DNA from: Hallerella succinigenes | GTDB lineage: Bacteria > Fibrobacterota > Fibrobacteria > Fibrobacterales > Fibrobacteraceae | NCBI RefSeq assembly: GCF_002797675.1 | Contig: NZ_PGEX01000001.1 | Coordinates: 2,728,001 to 2,792,000, forward strand | DNA length: 64,000 nt | Reading direction: 5' to 3' | In this document: positions 27,842 to 36,294 of the stretch, in pieces | Layout: each line of letters opens with the position of its first letter | Numbering within the stretch: position 1 is the stretch's first letter | Program-made: the position numbers and the translations under genes | Notes under the pieces: generated by a model | What the model was told of the DNA's origin: nothing | The model's input: the letters and a program-made list of their open reading frames with translations, nothing else | Database searches by the model: none

Positions 27842-27881
27842 CAAAAGCCCTTTCCGAGGGCCCTCGTTCGGAGGGGCTTTT
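27842..27881 (+). terminator. Hairpin after gatB that contains the ribosome site of the next gene
   Basis: AAAAGCCC at the left pairs with GGGGCTTTT at the right, and TCCGA with TTCGGA inside, with a small bulge. It starts about 20 bp after the gatB stop and ends in a short T-run. The right arm holds GGAGGGG, the best Shine-Dalgarno for the gene starting at 27882. A terminator with read-through or a translational switch are both possible. Confidence 0.55.
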
Positions 27882-28178
27882 GTGGTTGTGTTCTGGATGC
27901 TTCTAGCGTCGAGTTCTTCTTTTGCGGCGATGGATGCTTACGATTCGATGTATGTGAATACGTTGAATATGTCGGATGCGGAAGCGGCTGCCGTTTACGG
28001 TGTGGATTCTTCAAAGATTGAAGTCAAACCGACACGCCAGGAATTGCAGGAAGAAAAGGAGCCTGAGTACGTGATGCGCGATTACAATCACAGGGAACAG
28101 GTGATTGTCGGGGTGTCAGTGATGCTCTGTGTTGCGCTTGCGATGGTGATGATGAACAATTATAATCCCTCGCGCTGA
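27882..28178 (+). CDS. Small exported/membrane protein, unknown
   Basis: 98 residues. The N-terminus VVVFWMLLASSSSFAA is a signal peptide or anchor, then a soluble stretch rich in acidic residues (LNMSDAEAAAVYGVDSSKIEV...LQEEKEPEYVM) and a C-terminal helix (VIVGVSVMLCVALAMVMM). I chose the GTG at 27882, which has GGAGGGG 6 nt upstream, over a longer reading from a TTG at 27807 that would overlap gatB and translate through the hairpin. No family recognised. Confidence 0.6.
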   Translation: MVVFWMLLASSSSFAAMDAYDSMYVNTLNMSDAEAAAVYGVDSSKIEVKPTRQELQEEKEPEYVMRDYNHREQVIVGVSVMLCVALAMVMMNNYNPSR

Positions 28179-28226
28179 CAAAAACCCACATAAAACTCAA
28201 AAACGTCTAAATTGAGCGAACAAAAC

Positions 28227-28247
28227 GGCAATTTTTATAAAATTGCC
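28227..28247. terminator. Symmetrical hairpin between convergent genes
   Basis: GGCAATTTT-TAT-AAAATTGCC is a perfect 9-bp stem. On the minus strand it is followed by GTTTTG and on the plus strand by TCTTTC, so it could end transcripts from both sides (the small protein gene and the ATPase gene). Confidence 0.65.
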
Positions 28248-28301
28248 TCTTTCAATCACTCTTATTCAAACGCAACCCTACTCAATCCACATAGTTGTTG
28301 G

Positions 28302-29891
28302 TTACCCTTCCACAACTTTCCATTCGCCGATGGTACGCTTTTCTGCATCGAACGATACGCCAATCTTGAACAACTTTTTCGGCGAGCCGTCCTTGGCCAT
28401 CGTGACGGAATATGGAATCAAATACCCCTTTTCATCGATTTGTTTCAGCGCGTCGTCTGCGGTGCCGTTCTTGTCCAACTTGAACTCGAACATATAGACT
28501 GCATCGGCGGTCTCGACAACGGCATCGCTTCGGCCCGCGGCACTGCATTCTTCGGTACGCACGACGTATGGCGTACACAGTTTGAATATCAGGAACAGCA
28601 CCGTCTTGTAGTGGTTTTCGTCCTTGCGTTCCGCATTGTACGGGATGCCGCTCATGAACGCGCGGATGTGCGCCAGTGCCTTTTCAATCTCCTTTTCTTC
28701 CAAGGCATCGACAAAGCGCAATAGGAACGAATCGTTATCGACAACATCGTCCATGGCGTAGTAGGGCATCAGCGCCTTCAGGAATCCGAGGCGGACTTCG
28801 TCATTTGGAAAACCCAGCAGATAGCGGTTGCCGGCTTTTGTCGACTTGATGGTCAGGTAGCCGCTCTGGTAAAGCATCGGGATGGGGTTCTTGGCAGTCT
28901 CCGTCGGGGCGTCGAACATGTCAAGAGTTGCCTCGAACCCGGTATCGAAAGGCGTCGGGTCCACCTTGTACTTGCGCATGAGCCTGGTCAGAATCGTCGG
29001 CGTACCGGTCGCAAACCAATAGTTGGCAAGTTCTCCATCACTTAGCGAATTGATTAGGCTGAACGGATTGAAAACGTCCGGTGAGTTTTTACAGAAATGA
29101 TAGCCGTCGTACTGACGCTTGAGCGCCTCGCATGCCCCGTCATAAGTCAAGCCGTTCTTGTCGGCGAGGGCCTGGATCTCGGGCTGCATCTGTGTCAGCA
29201 CTTCTTCTTTCGTAATTCCGCAGATGGCCGCGTAGTCATCGTTCATCGTGATGACCTTCAAATTGTTGAGTTCGCTGAAAATCGAGAGCTGGCTGAACTT
29301 GCTGATGCCCGTGAGGAACACGAAGCGGAGGATGCCGCCCAAGGCCTTCAATGGACTGTACAAGTCTCGCATACGGGTTCGAATTTTTTTCAGAAGTTCC
29401 GTATCGCCCATGGCTTCCAGAACAGGCGCATCGTATTCATCGACAAGCACCACCACCGGTTCGCCAGTCTGTTCGTTCGCCGCATAAATTAAATTAGTAA
29501 GGCGAGCACCCCAGGCACGATTGTTGCGGTCGTGCTTTATTCCATATTTTTTTTCGACTACGCCCAGAATGCTATCCATGTTGGCGGCAAAGATTTCGTC
29601 ATCCAAATCTTTGATTCGACTCATGTCAAGCCGGATGACCGGGTACTTTTTCCACTCGGTCTCCAGCTTTTCCATCGCGAGGCCCGTAAACAGGTCCTTG
29701 CGACCTTCAAAATAGCATTGCAGCGTGCTGACCAGCAGCGATTTTCCGAAGCGGCGCGGACGGGACAGAAAGTAATACAGGTCCGTATGGGTCAATTTAT
29801 AGACAAGGTCAGTCTTGTCTACATAATACATGCCGTCTTCGCGAATTCGCGCGAAATCCTGCACGCCGATGGGGAATCTCTTTAACGCCAT
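28302..29891 (-). CDS. AAA-ATPase-like / PD-(D/E)XK nuclease superfamily protein
   Basis: 529 residues of the AAA-ATPase_like plus PDDEXK_9 family, which is expanded in gut and rumen bacteria. The start MALKRFPIGVQDFARIREDGMYYVDKT is the family hallmark. The P-loop variant SRPRRFGKSLL lies near residue 50 and Walker B is VVVLVDEYDAPV. The C-terminal nuclease-like core reads GRSDAVVETADAVYMFEFKLD (Asp, then Glu-x-Lys). The role is unknown, although defence or mobile-element functions have been suggested. An ATG five codons upstream (29906) is an alternative start. Stand-alone gene flanked by unrelated genes. Confidence 0.88.
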   Translation of the reverse strand: MALKRFPIGVQDFARIREDGMYYVDKTDLVYKLTHTDLYYFLSRPRRFGKSLLVSTLQCYFEGRKDLFTGLAMEKLETEWKKYPVIRLDMSRIKDLDDEIFAANMDSILGVVEKKYGIKHDRNNRAWGARLTNLIYAANEQTGEPVVVLVDEYDAPVLEAMGDTELLKKIRTRMRDLYSPLKALGGILRFVFLTGISKFSQLSIFSELNNLKVITMNDDYAAICGITKEEVLTQMQPEIQALADKNGLTYDGACEALKRQYDGYHFCKNSPDVFNPFSLINSLSDGELANYWFATGTPTILTRLMRKYKVDPTPFDTGFEATLDMFDAPTETAKNPIPMLYQSGYLTIKSTKAGNRYLLGFPNDEVRLGFLKALMPYYAMDDVVDNDSFLLRFVDALEEKEIEKALAHIRAFMSGIPYNAERKDENHYKTVLFLIFKLCTPYVVRTEECSAAGRSDAVVETADAVYMFEFKLDKNGTADDALKQIDEKGYLIPYSVTMAKDGSPKKLFKIGVSFDAEKRTIGEWKVVEG

Positions 29892-30126
29892 GGCAACAAT
29901 ATACATTTTTTCGGCAGGGCAGGCATTACTCCCCGATGGGGGTGCCGTAGGCAGGCTGGGAATGTGCTATATTTCGGGGATAGCGAGGTGCCTAAACCCA
30001 CAGAAAAATTTTGAAATACAACAGTCCGCACCACTGAGCGCTGCGGATATTCAAGCCCTGCTCTCTATAGACCCGGACAACATGGGCGGCAAGGGCGAAA
30101 CGAAAGTTTAATAATAGGAGTATGAA

Positions 30127-31260
30127 ATGAAAACGATTAAGAAAATTGGCTTTGTGAGTGCGGTTGCATTTGCGATGCTTGCGTTCTCGGCTTGCGATGA
30201 CTCTTCGTCGGTTAGTTCCGACGAAACCGGTACTTCCAGTTCATCGGTAGAAACTTCTGATTTGGATGAGTCGTCATCTTCTGTTGACAAGAAGTCGTCG
30301 GGAAATGAATCTACGGAAAAAGACAAGTCTTCCAGTAGTGTCAAGGGTTCCGAGCCCGCCGAAGTGTCCAGCAGTTCCGCAAAAGAAACAAAGAATTCAT
30401 CTGATTCCAAGAGCTCCAGTTCCGTGAAGTCAGATGATTCTTCTAGCAGCAAGAAGGATACGTCCAGTTCGTCGGTGAGTTCGTCTTCAAGCAATAAGCA
30501 AAGTAGTAGTTCCGTAAAGTCTTCCAGTTCTTCCGTGAAACAATCTAGTTCTAGTTCAAATGTTACTCAATCGTCAAGCAGCATTGTAAAAGGGGAGTAC
30601 TTTAATCCAAGTCTCTCATATAGTGAGTTTGAAGATGATAGAGACCATCGTGTTTACAAGTATTTGACTATTACAGGGAAAAATCAAAGCGGCGAAACTG
30701 CTTCGGTTACCGTTATGGCAGAAAACTTGAATGTCGGTGAAATGATTGAAGGAACGTTGAACCAGTCTAACGAATCTAAAATTGAAAAATACTGCTATAA
30801 CAATGATACTGCGATTTGCTTGACTTATGGAGGGCTATATCAGTGGGCAGAGATGATGCAATTGCCGAGCCGTTGTAATACAGAAAGTTGTGCAGGCTCG
30901 ATTCACGAAAACCATCAGGGAATTTGCCCGAAGGATTGGAGACTTTTAACATATGATGATATGTATATAATTGTTCATGCGGACAAAAATAAGAATGGGG
31001 TTTCTGATATAAGAGCAACATTCTTTGGTGGTTTGAATTATAGTGGCTATACATTGATTGGTGCGGGGTATCTTTGGAATTACAATTTTAAAAATTTAGA
31101 TGAATCAACATATTGGTTCTATCCAGAAGAAGGATCTTTGGATAAACCATCTGCTTTGACAGGCTCCCAAAGTAGAAGCACGACGAGTGGCTTTGGAGGA
31201 CATACACAGAGTGCGTATAAGACACATGGATTTTCAGTCAGGTGTGTAAAAGTAGACTAA
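30127..31260 (+). CDS. FISUMP-domain lipoprotein with serine-rich linker
   Basis: 377 residues. Lipoprotein signal with lipobox FSAC, then about 130 residues made mostly of Ser with Lys, Glu and Asp, then a domain from about residue 160 matching the Fibrobacter succinogenes major paralogous pattern: VTVMAENLNVG, YCYNNDTAICLTYGGLYQWAEMM, GICPKDWRLLTYDDM and the ending FSVRCVKVD. Such proteins are surface lipoproteins of unknown function, present in many copies in Fibrobacter. The ATG has GGAG 8 nt upstream. This gene is the strongest single taxonomic clue in the window. Confidence 0.88.
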   Translation: MKTIKKIGFVSAVAFAMLAFSACDDSSSVSSDETGTSSSSVETSDLDESSSSVDKKSSGNESTEKDKSSSSVKGSEPAEVSSSSAKETKNSSDSKSSSSVKSDDSSSSKKDTSSSSVSSSSSNKQSSSSVKSSSSSVKQSSSSSNVTQSSSSIVKGEYFNPSLSYSEFEDDRDHRVYKYLTITGKNQSGETASVTVMAENLNVGEMIEGTLNQSNESKIEKYCYNNDTAICLTYGGLYQWAEMMQLPSRCNTESCAGSIHENHQGICPKDWRLLTYDDMYIIVHADKNKNGVSDIRATFFGGLNYSGYTLIGAGYLWNYNFKNLDESTYWFYPEEGSLDKPSALTGSQSRSTTSGFGGHTQSAYKTHGFSVRCVKVD

Positions 31261-31284
31261 CGGTTCTGTTAAAAAGGGTGATAT

Positions 31285-31618
31285 ATGGCCAAGAAAAAAT
31301 ACGATCGCGGAATGAACAATTTCAAAATTGAGCAGCTCGAACCCCGCCAGATGTTTAGTGCCGATGTTGGTCTAAATGATATTGAACAACAGCTGGAAAA
31401 CATCCCTGACATTGTTGAAAATACTTTGGAAAGTATTGATAACCTGCAAATGTCAAACCTTGGTCTAGATGCCACCCTTAACTCTGCGTCGGCTATTTTG
31501 CCGGATATCGCGACAGATATACAATCGCTGATTTCTTCGACTTTTGCAAATTATAAGAATTCTTTACCTCCAAATACGGAATCCATTTCACTAGATACCC
31601 TTGCCGCTGAATTAAATA
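31285..31618 (+). pseudogene. 5' fragment of an LEPR-motif surface protein gene, interrupted by an IS5-family element
   Basis: Starts MAKKKYDRGMNNFKIEQLEPRQMFSADVG. The LEPRQMFSA stretch resembles the LEPR-XLL motif near the N-terminus of very large secreted repeat proteins. The coding frame runs to AAELN and is then cut by the insertion at 31619; reading into the element gives a 174-residue product ending at 31809. Removing the element and one copy of the 6-bp target duplication restores AELN-NRITTDLPQSF in frame with the fragment at 33103. Original function unknown, probably exported. Confidence 0.8.
31613..31618. repeat. Target-site duplication (left) of the IS5-family element
   Basis: TAAATA, repeated at 33103-33108 on the other side of the element. 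Joining the flanks with one copy keeps the host gene open, which supports a true 6-bp duplication rather than a 2-bp TA one. Confidence 0.75.
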
Positions 31619-33102
31619 GTCGTCCCTTAAAAAGTCAATTCACGAGTGCAGGACAAGAGCGTTCGCATTTTTTGTTCATTCCGTTCCACAGAAGGCAAAA
31701 ACCGTACAGCCATTCCAACAGGACAAAAAAACGCCTCATGGCCCTCTTGAAGTTGAACGCCGCTGCTGCAAGCTTTGCATTGAGCATGTCGCCAAAGATT
31801 CCCTTGTAGAAGTTGCGACCCATGCGGTGGTCGCTCTTCAAGTGACCATTGATTGGTTCGATGCCAGCCCTCTTGCAAAAAAGCTTGTGAGCCTTTTCCT
31901 TCTGGTAGTAAGTCGCGTTTTTCTTCGGAACGTCCGGTATCACGATCTTTGTCGTTCCGGATTCCTTTTGTCCGCGGTAGCCTCGGTCGCATGCGGCCCG
32001 GCTCGGCCTGAATCCAAGCATTTGTTCAACATGGTCAAGCGTATCGTCTATCGTATGTCCGTCATACTCGTCCCGGAACGAGACCGCGCCGACAATGATG
32101 CCGCTGTAGCTCCGGGCGATTGACACCTTGTTGCCGAACTCGTATTTCTTGTGTTCCTTGCCCTTGCCGATGCATTTTACTTCGGGTTCGTGAAGCGAAT
32201 AGACCTTGTCCTTGTCGCACCTCTTCTGCTCCAAAACTTTTTTGAAAAGCTCGATTTTTTCTTTGTACGTGTTCAACAAGTTCTTGCTGGCGAGATTTCG
32301 CTCTAATTCACGGACGAGCCGTCCCGCGATTGTCTTCTGCCTGCGATCCGCCTTGTGAGCCTTCTTGGCGTTTTTCGGGTGATTGCGGAAACGCTGGTCA
32401 CGATGGACCTTCTTCAAGGTTCTCTTGTAGGACTGTCTCTGCGGAAGGCCGTGTTCTTCCACGATCCTCTGTACCTGTTCTATTATCTTGTTCGCAAGTT
32501 TGGCGTCTGTAGGGAACGTGATGTTCTTTTCCTGCACGGTCGTGTCGAGAAAGACCGTGCCGCTTCCTGTCGGTCCCTTTTTGTCATGGTCGGCATTGAC
32601 ACGGATACTTTCCTTGAGGATCATGTCCATGCCCGCTTCGCCAATCATGTGCCGGAAGTGGACAAGTTCGCTCGGGTCGCAGGGCTGCTCCGTCGAGAAG
32701 AACCGTTCTCCGCAAAAATACTGGTAATAGGCGTTTTCCTGAAACTGCTCCACGACGGACTCGTCCGATACGTTGCGGATGTGCTTCAGGATGATGAGCC
32801 CGGTCATGAGACGGATCGGCTTGTTTGGCGCACCCATCTTTTCGTCGAACAATTTGGAAAACTCGGTCTCGAACTTGTTCCAGTCAATCTTGTTCGCAAG
32901 AACGTAAAGGGGATGCTTGTGGTTCAACTGTTCCTCAAGGGAGCAGAAAAGGCTTGTCTGGGCGTGGGATTTTGGCGGTCTGTACATGGGAAAAATTGCA
33001 AGGTTTTCAGTCATACTTTAGAAAACCTTGCAATATTTTCACAGGGTAGAAATCAATTTTTCCTAATAGTTATGCAGGCTGGGCGGGATTTTAAGGGACG
33101 AC
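31619..33102 (-). mobile_element. IS5-family insertion sequence, complete (1,484 bp)
   Basis: Bounded by perfect 14-bp inverted repeats GTCGTCCCTTAAAA (31619-31632) and TTTTAAGGGACGAC (33089-33102), flanked by TAAATA duplications. It carries one intact transposase gene on the minus strand. It sits inside the LEPR-type gene. The intact gene, exact ends and clean duplication point to a recent insertion. Confidence 0.92.
31635..33014 (-). CDS. IS5-family transposase
   Basis: 459 residues. The N-terminal DUF772-type region is LYVLANKIDWNKFETEF...PIRLMTGLIILKHIRNVSDESVVEQFQENAYYQYFCGE. The first catalytic Asp lies in VFLDTTVQEKNITFPTDAKL, the second in AACDRGYRGQKES, and the Glu in GIEPINGHLKSDHRMGRNFYKG. 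The pattern fits the IS5-family group with the long Lys/Arg-rich insertion after the first Asp. The reading frame is intact, so it is probably active. The start ATG at 33014 lies 88 bp inside the right end of the element. Confidence 0.92.
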   Translation of the reverse strand: MTENLAIFPMYRPPKSHAQTSLFCSLEEQLNHKHPLYVLANKIDWNKFETEFSKLFDEKMGAPNKPIRLMTGLIILKHIRNVSDESVVEQFQENAYYQYFCGERFFSTEQPCDPSELVHFRHMIGEAGMDMILKESIRVNADHDKKGPTGSGTVFLDTTVQEKNITFPTDAKLANKIIEQVQRIVEEHGLPQRQSYKRTLKKVHRDQRFRNHPKNAKKAHKADRRQKTIAGRLVRELERNLASKNLLNTYKEKIELFKKVLEQKRCDKDKVYSLHEPEVKCIGKGKEHKKYEFGNKVSIARSYSGIIVGAVSFRDEYDGHTIDDTLDHVEQMLGFRPSRAACDRGYRGQKESGTTKIVIPDVPKKNATYYQKEKAHKLFCKRAGIEPINGHLKSDHRMGRNFYKGIFGDMLNAKLAAAAFNFKRAMRRFFVLLEWLYGFCLLWNGMNKKCERSCPALVN

Positions 33103-33600
33103 TAAATAATAGAATCACGACTGATTTGCCACAGAGTTTTGTTAATCCTTCGTTCAGTGTGCAAAATGAAGATACACTTAAATTGAATCTAGGTTATCAA
33201 TCTAACGCTGATGTCGGAAACTTGAATATAGATGCCGTGGCCCTACAGACGAACAATGAGACCATTTCAGCCTCGGTGTTGGCGAATGTGTCGGTAGAGA
33301 TTGATTTTGACAAGGATGATGATGAAATCCCTGCTGAAAACAGAGACTCCTATAACAACTTATTTAAGTGCGTGCAAAATTCTTTTGGAAAGCGAATACT
33401 CTACAACTGTTGTTGAAAAGGTGAAACGTGAACTTGCCACGACGAAAAAGGATGGTTGGTCTAATGCATTGAATGGCAATACCGAACTTCTGGATATTGT
33501 ACGAAGGTCTCGAAAATCCGCATGGGAGCCATATTTACATTGGGCTCAAACATCTTTGTGGTATCAAAATAAGTATTGCTAGAAGCCGCAGAACTGGACG
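33103..33600 (+). pseudogene. 3' fragment of the interrupted LEPR-motif gene, with frameshifts
   Basis: Continues the 5' fragment in frame (NNRITTDLPQSFVNPSFSV...DKDDDEIPAENRDSYNN) to about 33360. There a frameshift leads either to an early stop at 33416 or, in the next frame, to the better-looking ACKILLESEYSTTVVEKVKREL...NTELLDIV. A second shift near 33495 seems to be needed for the last part (IRMGAIFTLGSNIFVVSK). The gene has therefore decayed beyond the insertion itself. The end lies close to the hflX stop at 33613 on the other strand. Confidence 0.65.
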
Positions 33601-33612
33601 ATTTTGCGGAAA

Positions 33613-34731
33613 CTAGTTTGTGCGCATTTTGCGATCGTCTTCCCACGTTTGCATTTTCTGAATGAGAAGTTGCTTGAGTGACTCCATTCCTATATTTTCT
33701 TTAGCGCTGATTTGGAGTGCTTCGGGATAATGATTTAAAAGTTCCTGTCTGCGTTCGGGGCTAGCGCTTTCAGCTTTGTTGAACGCGATGATACGCGGAA
33801 TTTTTGGATCGATCAAATCTTCCAAGATTTTGTGTGTAATTTCTAGGTGCTCCTGGTAATCGTTCGCGGTGGCATCGACGACGTTTAAAATGCAGTTTGC
33901 CTTGCTTGCTGCGCCAAGCGTACTTTTGAATGTATCGATTAGATGGTGGGGAAGTTTGCGGATAAAGCCGACCGTATCGGAAAGCAGAATGAACTTGCCG
34001 TCTCCCACGTAGAGTTTGCGCATAGTGCTGTCGAGAGTGGCAAAGAGCTGGTCTTTTACATAGACGTTGCTAGACGTTAAACGGTTCGTGAGCGTACTTT
34101 TGCCTGCATTTGTGTAACCGACGATGCCGACTTGGAAAGTGTCTTCACGGCGTACGGCTTGACGTTCGCGAGCGTCCTCGATTTTGACGAGTTTCTTTTT
34201 GAGTTCCTGAATCTTTTTGTGGATAATGCGACGGTCCGTTTCGAGCTGCGTTTCGCCTGGACCGTTCATGCCGATGCCGCGTCCGCCTGCTTGGCGGGAA
34301 AGGTGCGTCCAGGCGTGGGTAAGCCTTGGAACCAAATATTGGAGCTGTGCCACTTCGACCATCAGGCGGCTTTCGGCGGTTACTGCATGCTTTGCGAAAA
34401 TATCAAGAATAATGCCTGTGCGGTCTAAAACCTTGATTCCGGGCAAGCGCTGTTCCAAATTGCGAACCTGAGAACCGGAAAGGTCGTCGTCAAAAATCAC
34501 AAGGCTCGCTTCGTCTTCTTCGAGGGCTGTTTTGATTTCGGAAACCTTTCCTTCGCCGATGAGCGTCGCCGGATTGAATGCTTGCACGCGTTGCATAAAA
34601 GTGCGGGTGACGATTGCGCCTGCGGTTTCGGCAAGACGTTGAAGTTCGGCGAGATGTTCTTCCGCTATCACCTTTCGGATGCGCGGAGTGATAATGCCCA
34701 CGAGGATCGCTTTCTCAATAGGATGTTGCAT
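33613..34731 (-). CDS. hflX: Ribosome-associated GTPase HflX
   Basis: Stress-related GTPase that splits stalled ribosomes. 372 residues: N-terminal HflX domain with FMQRVQAFNPATLIGEGKVSEIK and VIFDDDLSGSQVRNLE, the linker QAGGRGIGMNGPGETQLETDRR, then the G domain with G1 GYTNAGKSTL, G3 DTVGFIRKLPHHL and G4-like FNKAE (usually NKxD). The start at 34731 (MQHPIEKAILVGI) is preferred to an ATG at 34791, because the extra 20 codons lie partly inside the ISL3 element that ends 26 bp upstream. The insertion has probably replaced its -35 region. Confidence 0.93.
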   Translation of the reverse strand: MQHPIEKAILVGIITPRIRKVIAEEHLAELQRLAETAGAIVTRTFMQRVQAFNPATLIGEGKVSEIKTALEEDEASLVIFDDDLSGSQVRNLEQRLPGIKVLDRTGIILDIFAKHAVTAESRLMVEVAQLQYLVPRLTHAWTHLSRQAGGRGIGMNGPGETQLETDRRIIHKKIQELKKKLVKIEDARERQAVRREDTFQVGIVGYTNAGKSTLTNRLTSSNVYVKDQLFATLDSTMRKLYVGDGKFILLSDTVGFIRKLPHHLIDTFKSTLGAASKANCILNVVDATANDYQEHLEITHKILEDLIDPKIPRIIAFNKAESASPERRQELLNHYPEALQISAKENIGMESLKQLLIQKMQTWEDDRKMRTN

Positions 34732-34748
34732 ACGCTGAATAATATAAA

Positions 34749-34756
34749 GAAAAAAC
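34749..34756. repeat. 8-bp target-site duplication (left) of the ISL3-family element
   Basis: GAAAAAAC, repeated at 36227-36234. The length matches the 8-bp duplication usual for ISL3 elements. Confidence 0.85.
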
Positions 34757-34776
34757 GGCTCTTCATCAACATGTGT

Positions 34777-34801
34777 GGGTGGCTTCGCCACCCTTTTTTT
34801 G
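34777..34801 (+). terminator. Inbound terminator at the left end of the ISL3 element
   Basis: Stem GGGTGGC-TTC-GCCACCC followed by seven T on the plus strand. No host gene ends here on that strand. Its position, just inside the element and 81 bp before the transposase start, fits a device that blocks transcription entering from outside. Confidence 0.75.
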
Positions 34802-34881
34802 TTGACTTTCGCCTAAATCAAACAAAAAAAATGGGCTATTTTCTAAAATTTAATCGCCAAAAAAAACAGAAGAAAAAGCCC

Positions 34882-36198
34882 ATGTCAAAATTATACAAAT
34901 CCATCTTCAATGTCAACGGCTGTTCAGTCGTCAAGCAGGAGCAAACCGACACCACGGTCACCATCACGGTAAGACTCACCAAGGGCAACGCCAGCAGGTG
35001 CGGCTGTTGTGGGCGAAAAGGGAAGCTCTACGACAACGGCCGGGAACAGAGGGTATGGCGGACGCTCGATCTCGGCACGAAGATGGGCTTCATCAGGATG
35101 GACACCTACAGGGTGAAGTGCAGGAAGTGCGGCGTAAAAACGGTGAAGGTGCCGTGGGCAAGCCACAGGTCAGGCTTCACCGACGCCTTCGAGCAGCAGG
35201 TCGCATGGGCCGTATGCAGCATGTCGAAAAAGGCTGTCGCAAAGCAGCTACGCATCGCCTGGAATACCGTGGGAGAAATCGCCGACCGCGTATGGGAACG
35301 CCTGGACACAAGGCCTATCAAGGCAGGCTGCATCTTCAGGCGCATAGGCATCGACGAGACCAGCTACAAGAAAGGGCACAAGTACATAACGGTGGTAGTG
35401 GATCACGACAGGCGCTGCGTGATCTGGGTCCACGAGGGCTACGGGAAGGAGGTGCTGGACCTCTTCATGAGGGAACTCAGCGAAGAGCAGCGCAAGGGCG
35501 TGGAGCTTGTGACTTGTGACGGAGCCAAGTGGATAAGGTCAAGCATCGAGGAGTTCCTGCCCAATGCCGAACGGTGCGTGGACAGCTTCCATGTCGTACA
35601 GTGGGCGACAGAAGCCCTGGACAAGGTCCGTGTGGAAGCCTGGAAGGAGGCCCGCAAGGAAAACCGCAATCAGAAACGGGGCCGAGGCAGGCCCACGAAG
35701 GATAGCGTCCCGAAGGACCGCACCGCGGAGGGGATAAAGAACTCCAGGTACGCTCTGGGCAAGGCTCCAGAGAACCTTAACGAAAGCCAGCAGAGAAAAA
35801 TAGAACTCATAGCAAGCCGCTATCCGCGTCTCTACAGGGCATACCAGCTCAAGGAGGAACTGCGCATCATCCTGAAGATGGGCTATGACGATGCCAGGGA
35901 AAATCTGGACAGGTGGCTGTGGCGTGCAAGCCACTCACGCATCGGCTCAGTCAAGGATCTGTACGCAAAGATCAAGCGTAACTACGACGGAATCCTCAAC
36001 ACAATCAGGCTGGGCGTGTCAAACGCAAGGATCGAGGCGACGAACAACAAGATAAAGCTACTGATACGGACTGCCTATGGCTTCAGGAACATGAACAACA
36101 TGCTGTCGCTGATAATGTTGAGCTGTTCCTATGTCGATGTAAAGATAGCCTACGAATGGGAATCGGAATCGAGAGAATCATCTAGCAAGGCAGCCTAA
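34882..36198 (+). CDS. ISL3-family transposase
   Basis: 438 residues, usual for the family. N-terminal zinc ribbon-like CGCCGRKG and VKCRKCGVKTVKVPW, then a helix-turn-helix region (MSKKAVAKQLRIAWNTVGEI). DDE core: first Asp in GIDETSYKKGHKY, second in VTCDGAKWIRSS, and the Glu in NARIEATNNKIKLLIRTAYGFRN. The ATG at 34882 (MSKLYKSIFNVNG) follows an AGAAGAAAAA stretch; the longer in-frame reading starts outside the element and is discounted. Frame intact, probably functional. Confidence 0.92.
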   Translation: MSKLYKSIFNVNGCSVVKQEQTDTTVTITVRLTKGNASRCGCCGRKGKLYDNGREQRVWRTLDLGTKMGFIRMDTYRVKCRKCGVKTVKVPWASHRSGFTDAFEQQVAWAVCSMSKKAVAKQLRIAWNTVGEIADRVWERLDTRPIKAGCIFRRIGIDETSYKKGHKYITVVVDHDRRCVIWVHEGYGKEVLDLFMRELSEEQRKGVELVTCDGAKWIRSSIEEFLPNAERCVDSFHVVQWATEALDKVRVEAWKEARKENRNQKRGRGRPTKDSVPKDRTAEGIKNSRYALGKAPENLNESQQRKIELIASRYPRLYRAYQLKEELRIILKMGYDDARENLDRWLWRASHSRIGSVKDLYAKIKRNYDGILNTIRLGVSNARIEATNNKIKLLIRTAYGFRNMNNMLSLIMLSCSYVDVKIAYEWESESRESSSKAA

Positions 36199-36226
36199 AT
36201 GCTACCACACATGTTGATGATGCCTC

Positions 36227-36258
36227 GAAAAAACACGCAACCCAATGTTGCGTGTTTC
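36227..36258 (-). terminator. Terminator of the secreted zincin-like gene
   Basis: Perfect 11-bp stem AAACACGCAAC / GTTGCGTGTTT with a 5-nt loop, followed on the minus strand by TTTTTTC. The T-run overlaps the ISL3 target duplication, so the element landed in the terminator tail. Confidence 0.88.
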
Positions 36259-36294
36259 GAGATTGAACAGAAATGTGCGAGTTGGACTCAGAAC

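Larger units (their letters stand above)
34757..36226 (+). mobile_element. ISL3-family insertion sequence, complete (1,470 bp)
   Basis: The left end is GGCTCTTCATCAACATGTGTGG and the right end, inverted, is GAGGCATCATCAACATGTGTGG; 18 of 22 positions match. GAAAAAAC duplications flank it. It carries one intact ISL3 transposase. It lies exactly between the terminator T-run of the secreted metalloprotease gene and the hflX promoter, so it damages no gene. Confidence 0.92.

Noticed and set aside
26333-27844. Minus-strand reading frame of about 500 codons opposite gatB
   Set aside because: Shadow of gatB, no recognisable domains.
29892-30126. Short plus-strand frame ending ...DPDNMGGKGETKV before the FISUMP gene
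   Set aside because: Open to 30111 but without a credible start or family match; may be leader sequence or a remnant, so not listed as a gene.
34777-34801. Hairpin near hflX read as an hflX terminator
   Set aside because: The T-run is on the plus strand while hflX is on the minus strand and starts here, so it belongs to the ISL3 element.
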